A program made the translations under genes and the position numbers. From Bacteroidota bacterium (lineage in GTDB: Bacteria; Bacteroidota; Bacteroidia; Chitinophagales; Chitinophagaceae), in the NCBI GenBank assembly GCA_947461015.1, contig CANHIR010000001.1, forward strand, positions 1-31,273: a stretch of 31,273 nt of DNA, in the 5' to 3' direction. Of this stretch, positions 24,047 through 31,273 are shown in pieces. How positions within the stretch are numbered: position 1 is the first letter of the stretch; each line of letters starts with the position of its first letter. A model generated the notes under the pieces. It was given only the letters and a program-made list of their open reading frames with translations. It was not told where the DNA came from and searched no databases.

Positions 24047-25537
24047 ATGTCAAAAGAGGCTACAATTATATTTCCCAATCAATTATACAAAGATAATTGT
24101 GCCGTTCATTTAAAAAGACCTGTCTATTTAGTGGAAGAGTGGCATTATTTTAACCAATACCCATTTCACAAAGAAAAATTGGTGTTGCATAGGGCTAGCA
24201 TGAAATTTTATGAACACTATTTAAAAGAACAGGGATTTTTGGTTCACTATATTGAAGCTACCCAGTCACAAAATAAATGTGAATTGCTAATCCAACATTT
24301 TCATGACAATGGTTTTACAAAAATACATATAGTGGATCCAGTTGATGATTGGATTTTACAAAAAATTAAATCTAGTTGTGCATTCAATGGCATAGCGCTA
24401 ATTATTTATGACAATCCCAATTTTTTAAATACCATTCAACAGGTAGATACTTTCTTTACTAAAAGGAAAACCTATTTTCAAACGGATTTTTATACGGCAC
24501 AAAGAAAGTCAAGAAATATTTTAATGGAAAAGGATGGAAAGCCAATAGGAGGAAAATGGACCTATGATGCAGAAAATAGGGCTAAATTTCCTAAAAAAGA
24601 GCTACCCCCTAAATTACCCACAGCGCCCTACCATAAATTTTTAGAGGAAGCAAAAGCCTATATACAGGAACAGTATCCAAATAATTATGGAGTAGTAAAT
24701 GAAAATCATTTATTTGCCATCAATTTTAACGATAGTGAAAAGTGGCTTGAAATATTTTTGGAAGAACGCTTTGAAAAATTTGGAATTTATGAAGATGCGA
24801 TTGTGGCAAAAGAATATGTTTTGAATCACTCTGTTCTTTCACCTATGTTAAATATTGGTTTACTAACCCCGCAACAAATTATTGACCGTACTTTATCCTA
24901 TGCAAATAAAAAAAATATTCCATTAAATTCATTAGAAGGGTTTATTAGACAAATAGTTGGGTGGCGAGAATTTATTAGAATAGTATATGAGCGAGAAGGG
25001 TCAAAACAACGAACTACAAATTACTGGAAGTTTACGAGAAAAATACCAATAAGCTTTTGGAACGGAACTACTGGTATTGCCCCAATAGATATCACCATAA
25101 AAAAGGTGTTGGAAACAGGCTATTGCCATCATATTGAAAGGCTAATGGTACTTGGCAATTTTATGCTTTTGTGCGAGTTTGACCCCAATGAAGTGTATAA
25201 ATGGTTCATGGAAATGTTTATTGATGCATACGACTGGGTAATGGTACCAAACGTATATGGCATGACACAGTTTGCAGACGGCGGCTTAATGACCACAAAG
25301 CCATATATAAGTGGCAGTAATTATTTAATGAAAATGAGTGATTATGAAAAGGGAGCCTGGCAAGAAATTTGGGATGGTTTATTTTGGCGTTTTATGCATG
25401 AACATAGAACCTTTTTCTTAAGTAATCCAAGAATTGGAATGCTTGTTCATACTTTCGATAAAATGAATCCAGATAAACAAGCACTGCATTTGCAAAATGC
25501 GAATAAGTTTTTAAATGAATTAGATAAGCAAAATTAA
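24047..25537 (+). CDS. PhrB-like cryptochrome/photolyase lacking the iron-sulfur cysteines
   Basis: 496 residues from the ATG at 24047; the frame extends upstream only to a TTG at 24017. The N-terminal Rossmann domain (ATIIFPNQLYKDN..., about 5-130) is the deoxyribodipyrimidine photolyase-related type. The alpha-helical FAD domain holds GGKWTYDAENR (168-178), the H361-H362 pair in YCHHIERLMV and VPNVYGMTQFADGG. These match bacterial (6-4) photolyases of the FeS-BCP group such as Agrobacterium PhrB. However, the four [4Fe-4S] cysteines of PhrB have no counterpart: the first site reads GIAP (343-346), the CxxC reads YEKGA (433-437), and the loop holding the fourth is deleted. It is followed, 2 bases on, by a second photolyase-like gene. 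Repair versus signalling role undetermined. Confidence 0.85.
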   Translation: MSKEATIIFPNQLYKDNCAVHLKRPVYLVEEWHYFNQYPFHKEKLVLHRASMKFYEHYLKEQGFLVHYIEATQSQNKCELLIQHFHDNGFTKIHIVDPVDDWILQKIKSSCAFNGIALIIYDNPNFLNTIQQVDTFFTKRKTYFQTDFYTAQRKSRNILMEKDGKPIGGKWTYDAENRAKFPKKELPPKLPTAPYHKFLEEAKAYIQEQYPNNYGVVNENHLFAINFNDSEKWLEIFLEERFEKFGIYEDAIVAKEYVLNHSVLSPMLNIGLLTPQQIIDRTLSYANKKNIPLNSLEGFIRQIVGWREFIRIVYEREGSKQRTTNYWKFTRKIPISFWNGTTGIAPIDITIKKVLETGYCHHIERLMVLGNFMLLCEFDPNEVYKWFMEMFIDAYDWVMVPNVYGMTQFADGGLMTTKPYISGSNYLMKMSDYEKGAWQEIWDGLFWRFMHEHRTFFLSNPRIGMLVHTFDKMNPDKQALHLQNANKFLNELDKQN

Positions 25538-25539
25538 TC

Positions 25540-26661
25540 ATGCAAAAGTTTAAAAATATATTTCCTACCAATTATCAAGCAATAATTAATAAAATAAATG
25601 TAATTCATCCTGGGAGATATGCAAAAACAAGAAATTTTCTAAATGGCGATATTACTTATCTATCTCCTTACATTTCAAGAGGAGTAATTTCGACAAAGCA
25701 AATCATGAACATAATTTTAAAAAACGGGTTTACTTTTTTAGAATGCGAAAAATTAATTCAAGAACTGTGTTGGCGTGAATATTATCAGCGTGTATGGCAG
25801 GTTAAAAAAGAATTAATATGGGAAGATTTAAAACAAGCGCAACCAGATTTCATACATACTAAAATGCCAGTTTCATTATTGCATTGCACTACGGGTATTG
25901 AAGTAATTGATGAACAACTGAATCATTTATATGAAATAGGTTATGTACATAATCATATCAGAATGTATATTGCCTCTATGGCTTGTAATGTTGGGAAAGC
26001 GCACTGGAAAATACCCGCTAAATGGTTTTACTATCATCTATTAGACGGAGACATAGCAAGTAACAATTGCAGTTGGCAATGGGTAGCCGCATCTTTTTCT
26101 TCAAAAAAATATTACTGCAATCAAGAGAATATAAATAAGTACACCAACACCAATCAAAGGGATACTTTTTTAGATAAAACCTATGATGAAATTGCAAGCA
26201 TTCAAGTACCTGATGCTTTAACAGCTACCACCCTGTTGCAATTAAATACAAATTTACCCATCACAAAACTTCCAATACTAGATGTAACCAAGCCTACACT
26301 TATCTATAATTCCTATAATCTGGATCCAAACTGGCGTGCAAATGAAAATGTGAATAGGGTATTGTTATTGGAGCCGACTCATTTTGCTAACCATCCGGTA
26401 AGTGAAAAGGTATTAGATTTTGTATTGGCCCTTTCCAAAAATATTCCAGACATACAAGTTTTTACAGGAGAAATCACATCCATCTTGGCGCTATATAATG
26501 AAAGCAACATTTTAATAAACGACGCCATCATTTCAAAAGAACATCCAGCATTTGCATATTATCCGGGGATTAAAGACCAACGGGATTGGATGTTCCCAAA
26601 TGTTACGGGCTATTACTCTTCCTTTTTTAATTTTTGGAAAAAATGTATACAGTCTTTGTAA
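25540..26661 (+). CDS. Photolyase-family FAD protein with reversed domain order
   Basis: 373 residues. The photolyase FAD-binding domain is at the N-terminus (about 20-205): GRYAKTRNFLNGDITYLSPY, ELCWREYYQRVW, NHIRMYIASMACNVG and WFYYHLLDGDIASNNCSWQW are standard. The usual N-terminal alpha/beta antenna-binding domain is missing from the front. Instead residues about 250-370 look like a version of it: LIYNSYNLDPNWRANENVNRVLLLEP, then SEKVLDFVLALSKNIPDIQVFTGE. So the domains appear swapped relative to classical photolyases. Two bases separate it from the FeS-less PhrB-like gene; they are co-transcribed and perhaps act together. DNA repair, RNA binding or light sensing are all possible. The FAD domain is firm; the C-terminal assignment is moderate. 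Confidence 0.8.
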   Translation: MQKFKNIFPTNYQAIINKINVIHPGRYAKTRNFLNGDITYLSPYISRGVISTKQIMNIILKNGFTFLECEKLIQELCWREYYQRVWQVKKELIWEDLKQAQPDFIHTKMPVSLLHCTTGIEVIDEQLNHLYEIGYVHNHIRMYIASMACNVGKAHWKIPAKWFYYHLLDGDIASNNCSWQWVAASFSSKKYYCNQENINKYTNTNQRDTFLDKTYDEIASIQVPDALTATTLLQLNTNLPITKLPILDVTKPTLIYNSYNLDPNWRANENVNRVLLLEPTHFANHPVSEKVLDFVLALSKNIPDIQVFTGEITSILALYNESNILINDAIISKEHPAFAYYPGIKDQRDWMFPNVTGYYSSFFNFWKKCIQSL

Positions 26662-26668
26662 CTATTGC

Positions 26669-27058
26669 CTAACTGATAAATTTATATTCATTGGCTTTAG
26701 AAGGCATTGAACAAGTTGCTTGCTTTCCAAAAATTTTGTATCTGTTGTTGGCTACTAAATCATAGATCCAGTTTCTTAAAAATTTTGGGAAAATTAAACC
26801 TAACATCGCAATCCTTGGCCAACCTGATAATAGTTTGACAATTTCAACAATGGCATCTGATTTATAAAAAATCATTTCGTCTTTAATAAATACAACCGAT
26901 TGGCAATCTTGTTTGACATTGTGCTGTTTCATTAGCTTTTCACCTACACTCGTTTGTTGTGCTGCAAAGTGCAAATTATTATTTTTATCATGCTTTATTA
27001 AAAACAAAACTGTTTTGTTACACAAATTACATATTCCATCAAATAGTACAATATTCAT
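26669..27058 (-). CDS. DCC-family thiol-disulfide oxidoreductase (DUF393)
   Basis: 129 residues from the ATG at 27058 (an upstream TTG at 27088 is unlikely). The N-terminal motif FDGICNLCN gives D7-G-x-C10-x-x-C13, the DCC signature. The remainder has GWPRIAMLGLIFPKFLRNWIYDLVANNRYKIFG, typical of the family's C-terminal half. Members are predicted thioredoxin-like redox proteins; their physiological partners are mostly unknown. It appears to be the last gene of a minus-strand trio with two tiny membrane proteins (27109-27384), 50 bases upstream. Convergent with the photolyase pair, 7 bases apart; the vicinity of photolyase and DCC genes is seen in other bacteria and may reflect light or oxidative stress. 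Confidence 0.88.
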   Translation of the reverse strand: MNIVLFDGICNLCNKTVLFLIKHDKNNNLHFAAQQTSVGEKLMKQHNVKQDCQSVVFIKDEMIFYKSDAIVEIVKLLSGWPRIAMLGLIFPKFLRNWIYDLVANNRYKIFGKQATCSMPSKANEYKFIS

Positions 27059-27108
27059 ATAAAGTCGTATTAAATTTTTTATGAACAAGCATTTTAAAGA
27101 GCGCCTAG

Positions 27109-27207
27109 TTACTTATTTAATTTGTCCATTTGTTTTAATGCAAGTACAAATGCAATACCAAATAGTATCGTTATAAAGCCTGCAAAAAAGGGCAGTAATT
27201 GTATCAT
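27109..27207 (-). CDS. 32-residue single-span membrane peptide
   Basis: A tiny frame, too short for usual gene finders. The product starts MIQLLPFFAGFITILFG, one clear membrane helix, and ends with a short charged tail (KQMDKLNK). Its ATG directly abuts the TAA of the 58-residue gene upstream, which strongly suggests a real coupled gene. It resembles small accessory subunits of membrane complexes in general layout only; I cannot name a family. Confidence 0.55.
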   Translation of the reverse strand: MIQLLPFFAGFITILFGIAFVLALKQMDKLNK

Positions 27208-27384
27208 TTAATCTTTATTGATTAATTTAAGCAAAATAGCAAACCCGAGAATAGAAGGCACCCAGATACCAATAAATATGCCTGCCTCTTTTTCTCCAGA
27301 AAACCATAATATTTCTGAAAATACTAAGGATAAAAATGCGGCAACTAACATTAAGATATCAACGGGAGTAAATTTTTTAAACAT
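27208..27384 (-). CDS. 58-residue small membrane protein
   Basis: Product starts MFKKFTPVDILMLVAAFLSL and has two hydrophobic segments (about 8-27 and 37-54) joined by a short loop with SGEKEAG. It ends KLINKD. Followed with no gap by a 32-residue membrane peptide, then the DCC oxidoreductase, all on the minus strand. The topology and the tight packing argue that it is a genuine gene. Family and function not recognised. Confidence 0.6.
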   Translation of the reverse strand: MFKKFTPVDILMLVAAFLSLVFSEILWFSGEKEAGIFIGIWVPSILGFAILLKLINKD

Positions 27385-27490
27385 AATTTAATATTTGGAT
27401 GTAACCTAGTCTATTAATGTTAAACTTCCTTTTTCATTTTAGTGGATTAAAGATTTTTACCCTATCGACTCAAAAAAATTCCTATTCTGT

Positions 27491-27536
27491 GTATCATAAA
27501 ATTACAATTACCAGTATCTATTAAACAGTATGATAC
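27491..27536. promoter_or_regulatory. Inverted repeat upstream of the desaturase promoter
   Basis: GTATCATA (27491-27498) and TATGATAC (27529-27536) are exact reverse complements separated by 30 bases. The nearer arm lies 18 bases before the -7 box at 27555, that is, over the -33 region. It could be a regulator site for the desaturase gene, but there is only this one copy. Confidence 0.35.
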
Positions 27537-27554
27537 CATATAGAGATAGTAGTC

Positions 27555-27562
27555 TAATTTTG
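27555..27562 (+). promoter_or_regulatory. -7 promoter element (TAATTTTG) for the desaturase gene
   Basis: Exact TAnnTTTG match 18 bases before the ATG at 27581. A very short leader is implied. It lies in the 196-base gap that also holds the GTATCATA inverted repeat. Confidence 0.6.
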
Positions 27563-27580
27563 AAAATATAACATTTATGA

Positions 27581-28315
27581 ATGGCCATTTTGACTTTTCT
27601 TTTATTACATTGGTACCTATCTCTTTTTGGACAAACCTTCTATCTGCATCGCTACTCCGCACATAAAATGTTTACCATGTCTCCTTTCTGGGAAAAATTT
27701 TGGTATGTATTTACTTGGGTGACCCAAGGAACCTCTTATTTAAATGCGCGTGCTTATGCCATTTTGCATAGAATGCACCATGCTTATAGCGATACAGAAA
27801 AGGATCCACATACGCCTCATTTTTTCAAGGAAGCATTTACCATGATGATGCATACAAGGAATGTTTACAATGGGGTACTCACTGGCACATTGCAGGTGGA
27901 GCCTAAATTTGATAAAAACTTTCCTGTTTATCCTGTTATTGATAAAATTGCAGACCATACTGCTACCAGATTATTATTTGCAGGCTTGTATATTAGTTTT
28001 TATTTTCTTTTTGCAAGCAGTTGGTGGATGTTCTTATTATTACCCATTCACTTTTTAATGGGACCAATACAAGGAGCAATCGTAAACTGGGCGGGACACA
28101 AATACGGCTATCGAAATTTTCCAGAAGAAAAAGATCAATCTAGGAACACCTTAATTTTTGATTTTTTAATGTTGGGTGAATTGTTTCAAAATAACCATCA
28201 TCATGCAGGAGCAAGACCCAATTTTGCTGCAAAATGGTGGGAAATTGACCCAGTGTATCCCATTATCAAATTTTTCGATAAATTGGGTATGATTAAGCTT
28301 ATCATTCCTAGGTAG
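27581..28315 (+). CDS. Membrane fatty-acid (acyl-CoA) desaturase
   Basis: 244 residues, membrane-bound, with the three histidine boxes of the delta-9 type: HRYSAH (23-28), HRMHH (63-67) and NNHHH (204-208), and an extra H173 in WAGHKYG. These hold the di-iron centre that inserts a cis double bond into a fatty acyl chain using oxygen. Hydrophobic segments flank the boxes at about 5-22, 130-165. The length fits short bacterial desaturases that start just before the first box. Likely involved in membrane fluidity. A possible regulatory repeat and a good -7 box lie upstream. Next gene (72 bases on) is an aldehyde dehydrogenase. Confidence 0.9.
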   Translation: MAILTFLLLHWYLSLFGQTFYLHRYSAHKMFTMSPFWEKFWYVFTWVTQGTSYLNARAYAILHRMHHAYSDTEKDPHTPHFFKEAFTMMMHTRNVYNGVLTGTLQVEPKFDKNFPVYPVIDKIADHTATRLLFAGLYISFYFLFASSWWMFLLLPIHFLMGPIQGAIVNWAGHKYGYRNFPEEKDQSRNTLIFDFLMLGELFQNNHHHAGARPNFAAKWWEIDPVYPIIKFFDKLGMIKLIIPR

Positions 28316-28387
28316 TTAAAAGCCACTTGTGTAACATAATCAATTGGCAGATTGAAAGAAAGCATTTCACTTTTAAATTGTAATAAT

Positions 28388-30013
28388 ATGAATTTCCAAG
28401 AAAAACTAGACCATTTAATCGTTGACCAAAAACAAATACCAGCTGAATTTGCACTACCAGCGTTGGTAGATCAAAAAACATATTTATCCAATGGCGAAAT
28501 GATTCATTGGGATGGTCCAACCCATGAAGTATTTTCGCCCATCTGTATTCAAACACCCAATGAAATAGAGCGCATCAAAATTGGCTCTTATCCAGTTTGT
28601 ACTGAGAAGGAAGCTAAAATTGCTTTAGATGCTGCATGTGCAGCCTATAACGACGGTCGTGGCGAGTGGCCAACCATGCCTGTTTCGGAAAGAATAAAAT
28701 GCGTTGAAAATTTTATTACTAAAATGCTTGAACAAAAAGAAATCGTAGTAAAATTATTAATGTGGGAAATAGGTAAAACCTATGCAGACTCAGAGAAAGA
28801 ATTTGATAGAACGGTTGAATATATTTATGCAACCATTGATGCCTTAAAAGACATAGATAGAGATTCATCCCGTTTTACAATTGAACAAGGGATCGTAGCA
28901 CAAATTAGACGTTCTCCATTAGGGGTAGTTTTGTGTATGGGGCCATTTAATTATCCTTTAAATGAAACTTTCACCACGTTGATTCCTGCTATCATCATGG
29001 GGAATACTTTATTATTTAAGGCACCTAAGCATGGGACTTTGTTACATTACCCAATGCTTGAAGCCTTTAAAACATGCTTTCCTAAAGGGGTAGTGAATAC
29101 CATTTATGGAAGGGGCAATGTGATTATTCCTGCTTTAATGGAATCAGGAAAAATAAATGTACTTACTTTAATAGGCTCTAGTAAGGTAGCCAATCAGTTA
29201 AAAAAATTACATCCAAAAGTAAATCGTCTTAGAGCAATATTAGGACTGGATGCTAAAAATGCAGCCATTGTATCCAAGGATGCAGATATTGCTTTGGCTG
29301 CCAAAGAAACAGTTTTAGGAGCACTTTCTTTTAATGGGCAAAGATGCACCGCTTTAAAAACAATATTTGTTCATCATACCATTGCAGACAAATTTATACA
29401 ATTATTAAACGAGCAAATTGGTCAATTGAAATTTGGATTGCCATGGGAAAAAGGCGTTACGCTAACTCCATTGCCAGAACCCGGGAAACCAGCCTATTTA
29501 AATGATTTGATGGAAGATGCTAAATTACACGGTGCGAAAGTGATGAATGAACATGGCGGAACCATTAAGGCCTCTTTCTTTTTTCCTGCTGTATTATTTC
29601 CTGTAAATAATAAAATGAAAATATACAGTGAAGAGCAGTTTGGCCCTATTATCCCAATTATTCCTTTTGATGATATCGAAGAACCTATTCAATATATTAT
29701 TTCATCTACCCATGGCCAACAAGTAAGTTTGTTTTCAAAAAATAAATCAGAACTCGCAAGTTTGATTGATCCATTGGTAAACCAAGTGAGCCGTGTAAAT
29801 ATTAATTGTCAATGTCAAAGAGGACCGGATAGTTTTCCATTTACTGGCCGCAAGGACAGTGCAGAAGGTACTTTGTCTGTTGTGGATGCTTTACGATCAT
29901 TCTCCATTAGATCACTAGTAGCTGCTAAATTAACGGAAGAAAATAAAGATATTATCAATGATATTGTGGCTTCGCATGATTCTAATTTCTTGAGCACGAA
30001 ATTTATATTTTAA
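28388..30013 (+). CDS. Aldehyde dehydrogenase, GapN-like (NADP-dependent glyceraldehyde-3-phosphate dehydrogenase type)
   Basis: 541 residues from the ATG at 28388 (a TTG at 28352 is a poorer start). Catalytic cysteine C320 is in SFNGQRCTALK, the oxyanion asparagine N188 in GPFNYPLNE and cofactor lysine K211 in LFKAPKHG. The ending NINCQCQRGPDSFPFTGRKDSAEGTLS is like non-phosphorylating GAPDH (GapN), which oxidises glyceraldehyde-3-phosphate directly to 3-phosphoglycerate with NADP. The region where ALDHs have ELGGK reads LGLDAKN, so the usual general-base glutamate is not in its place; D288 may substitute, or this may be normal for the subgroup. Longer than typical GapN (about 475) by an N-terminal extension. 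The family is firm; the substrate is by resemblance. Confidence 0.82.
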   Translation: MNFQEKLDHLIVDQKQIPAEFALPALVDQKTYLSNGEMIHWDGPTHEVFSPICIQTPNEIERIKIGSYPVCTEKEAKIALDAACAAYNDGRGEWPTMPVSERIKCVENFITKMLEQKEIVVKLLMWEIGKTYADSEKEFDRTVEYIYATIDALKDIDRDSSRFTIEQGIVAQIRRSPLGVVLCMGPFNYPLNETFTTLIPAIIMGNTLLFKAPKHGTLLHYPMLEAFKTCFPKGVVNTIYGRGNVIIPALMESGKINVLTLIGSSKVANQLKKLHPKVNRLRAILGLDAKNAAIVSKDADIALAAKETVLGALSFNGQRCTALKTIFVHHTIADKFIQLLNEQIGQLKFGLPWEKGVTLTPLPEPGKPAYLNDLMEDAKLHGAKVMNEHGGTIKASFFFPAVLFPVNNKMKIYSEEQFGPIIPIIPFDDIEEPIQYIISSTHGQQVSLFSKNKSELASLIDPLVNQVSRVNINCQCQRGPDSFPFTGRKDSAEGTLSVVDALRSFSIRSLVAAKLTEENKDIINDIVASHDSNFLSTKFIF

Positions 30014-30110
30014 GCGAACCTAAGTAGCGATGGGCAACAAAAAATAATTTATTTATTGATAAATTGCAGTAAGCACAATAGCATATAAAAATGTAAATTT
30101 TTATTGGATG

Positions 30111-30632
30111 TTAATGAACTTTTAATTCTTCAATTTTCATTTTTAATTTCTCAAATGAAAATCGGTCTGAGTTATTTTTTCCAACATACCTAAATACTTC
30201 TTCTCCATTTTCATTTAATAAAATAAGTGCTGGATAATGTACCACCTGTCCATGAAATGCATAGCCATTTGGGATGTTGAATTGGTCTGCTAATTTTGCA
30301 TCCAAGTCCTGATAAATAGGTAATGCTGTTGTATTTTTTGAGGTTAATTTTTTTGCCCATTCCTTTATTTCTTGTTCGTTATCTGGTTTAATAAATACTT
30401 GTACCACATTTGATAAACTCGTTGCTTTTTCAAAGTATTCACTAGTGTGCCTTATACAATAGGGACATTCAGTTTTTAACAAAAAATGAAGTGCTACAAA
30501 CTTTCCTTTTGACTTGCTCAAACTAAAACTACTTTTATCTGTTACAGATTTTAAAGTAAAGTCTTGCATAATTTGAGCTTGTGTATTTACTGAAAATAAT
30601 ATTATTGCGAGTACTGTTTTTAAATATTTCAT
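30111..30632 (-). CDS. Exported thioredoxin-like protein with CPYC motif (AhpC/TSA-redoxin type)
   Basis: 173 residues with a signal peptide (about 1-19, ends VNTQA). The redoxin fold runs IMQDFTLKSVTDKSSFSLSK, then KFVALHFLLKTECPYCIRHTSEYF with the CPYC active site. A cis-proline equivalent is found in VVHYPALILLNENG. Predicted periplasmic thiol reductase or peroxiredoxin-like protein. The sequence FLLKTECPYC (rather than FWATWCGPC) suggests a redoxin branch that may lack classical TlpA roles. Convergent with the aldehyde dehydrogenase; the gap contains only an A-T hairpin (30085-30104). Confidence 0.82.
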   Translation of the reverse strand: MKYLKTVLAIILFSVNTQAQIMQDFTLKSVTDKSSFSLSKSKGKFVALHFLLKTECPYCIRHTSEYFEKATSLSNVVQVFIKPDNEQEIKEWAKKLTSKNTTALPIYQDLDAKLADQFNIPNGYAFHGQVVHYPALILLNENGEEVFRYVGKNNSDRFSFEKLKMKIEELKVH

Positions 30633-30695
30633 GATCTTTTTTGCAAATTTATCGTTATTTCAACAATGATAAAAATTATGTACTAATTTAGACCT

Positions 30696-31055
30696 ATGCG
30701 TGGGGAATTAAATTTAAATACTGGCGATTATGTTTTTAGTACGGTTGTAAATATGGATAAGATTGATTTAAATGAAATTATTGGCAGCTTTAAAGAGCAA
30801 GAAGGCATAACAATTATCATTTCTAAAGCTTATGCCCATAAATTAGGTTTAACCTACACCACAATAATGTCTTGGATAACATTACAAGTGCACTCCTCTT
30901 TAGAAGCTGTAGGTTTAACAGCAGCCTTTTCAAAAGTATTAGCCGATCAAAACATGAGTTGCAATGTGGTTGCAGGGTATTATCATGACCACATTTTTGT
31001 TCCTAAGGAAGATGCTGAAAAAGCAATGCAATTGCTTAGTGCTATGAAGTCGTAA
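30696..31055 (+). CDS. ACT-domain protein
   Basis: 119 residues, cytoplasmic. Two ACT-like halves: GDYVFSTVVNMDKIDLNEIIGSFKEQEGITIII (about 10-42) and WITLQVHSSLEAVGLTAAFSKVLADQNMSCNVVAGYYHDHIFVP (about 60-103). The second stretch, with the SSLEAVGLTAA signature and HDHIFV, is typical of stand-alone ACT_7-type proteins, probably amino-acid-binding regulators. No partner enzyme is adjacent, so its ligand and target are unknown. Divergent from the CPYC protein gene across 63 bases. Confidence 0.82.
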   Translation: MRGELNLNTGDYVFSTVVNMDKIDLNEIIGSFKEQEGITIIISKAYAHKLGLTYTTIMSWITLQVHSSLEAVGLTAAFSKVLADQNMSCNVVAGYYHDHIFVPKEDAEKAMQLLSAMKS

Positions 31056-31060
31056 AAGGG

Positions 31061-31273
31061 CTATTCATTTTCCTTAATCACATTTTTCTGATACGCCCTG
31101 TGAAATTGACCGATATAGGCATATTTTACCCCCTCATAATGTTGGTTGGCAATACTAGGCAATCCTAATGGCTGTATGCTGATGCTTTCAAATAAATCCT
31201 TGTATTTGTGCACCCATCCTTGAATGTCATTGGTTGCTTCTAAGTCCATTAAGGCCTCTTCGCAGTGCTTGTC
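31061..31273 (-). CDS. C-terminal end of an unidentified protein (truncated by window)
   Basis: The frame is open to the last base of the window (DKHCEEALMDLEATN... in frame upstream of the methionine at 31249), so the gene starts beyond it. The visible 70 residues end GVKYAYIGQFHRAYQKNVIKENE. No domain recognised; no membrane segment. It ends 5 bases from the convergent ACT-domain gene. Confidence 0.6.
   Translation of the reverse strand, partial: DKHCEEALMDLEATNDIQGWVHKYKDLFESISIQPLGLPSIANQHYEGVKYAYIGQFHRAYQKNVIKENE

Noticed and set aside
2701..28150. Other GGAACA or TGTTCC occurrences (for example near 2701, 5008, 6224, 17950, 28143)
   Set aside because: They are single half-sites inside coding regions, with no partner at 13 bases and no promoter box at the right distance.
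30085..30104. Hairpin ATAAAAAT-GTAA-ATTTTTAT as terminator between the aldehyde dehydrogenase and CPYC genes
   Set aside because: The stem is made only of A-T pairs and no G-C core exists; too weak to call.
1..31273. Mobile element, prophage, CRISPR or RNA gene
   Set aside because: No transposase, integrase, phage structural gene, regular short-repeat array, or tRNA/rRNA-like sequence was seen; gene style and promoter type are uniform throughout.

Overview
The window looks like ordinary chromosomal DNA from a low-GC Bacteroidota species, probably near Chitinophagaceae (the family placement is an inference). The base composition is AT-rich. Several genes are preceded by the Bacteroidota -7 element TAnnTTTG instead of a proteobacterial -10 box. 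Shine-Dalgarno motifs are weak or absent. Many products carry signal peptides ending in AQ, or lipoboxes. I see no rRNA, tRNA, CRISPR array, insertion sequence or phage gene, and no gene-free stretch longer than about 300 bases.

Layout. (1) Positions 1-6187, plus strand: a D-amino-acid / N-acyl-amino-acid module made of a sodium:solute symporter (cut by the window edge), an exported D-aminoacylase, a DUF1611/DgcN-type P-loop protein, an enolase-superfamily dipeptide epimerase/DgcA, and an APC permease. (2) 6207-10704: an exported class II cyclic-nucleotide phosphodiesterase, a short YcbB-like L,D-transpeptidase, a small XRE regulator coupled to an unknown protein, a double VOC protein and a second YkuD-type protein. 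(3) 10767-17205: four small exported proteins (double NTF2-like, lipocalin-like lipoprotein, NTF2-like lipoprotein, 127-residue unknown). They are interleaved with a PhyH dioxygenase, a membrane group (Sm_multidrug_ex, TVP38/DedA, phospholipid-methyltransferase-like) and a polysaccharide deacetylase. (4) 17322-23957: an esterase, an AraC regulator divergent from a PhyH-GH13-GH13 operon, and a hexapeptide acetyltransferase. (5) 24047-31273: two unusual photolyase-family proteins, a DCC thiol oxidoreductase with two tiny membrane proteins, a fatty-acid desaturase, a GapN-like aldehyde dehydrogenase, a CPYC thioredoxin-like protein, an ACT-domain protein and a truncated unknown gene.

Main discovery. 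Each of the four small exported-protein genes in region 3 has the same perfect inverted repeat, TGTTCC-N13-GGAACA, upstream. In each case a TATnTT -7-like box follows after exactly 41 or 42 bases, although the distance from box to start codon varies. Genes lying between them lack the motif. This looks like a local regulon driven by an unidentified activator and controlling a set of envelope proteins of unknown function.

Other points of interest are a PhrB-like photolyase that has lost all four iron-sulfur cysteines, next to a photolyase with its domains in reversed order; a possible DgcN-DgcA D-glutamate route in Bacteroidota linked to an exported D-aminoacylase; and two overlooked tiny membrane-protein genes. 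Starts were moved from the longest reading frame where signal peptides, promoters or codon choice favoured it, and each such choice is explained in its entry.
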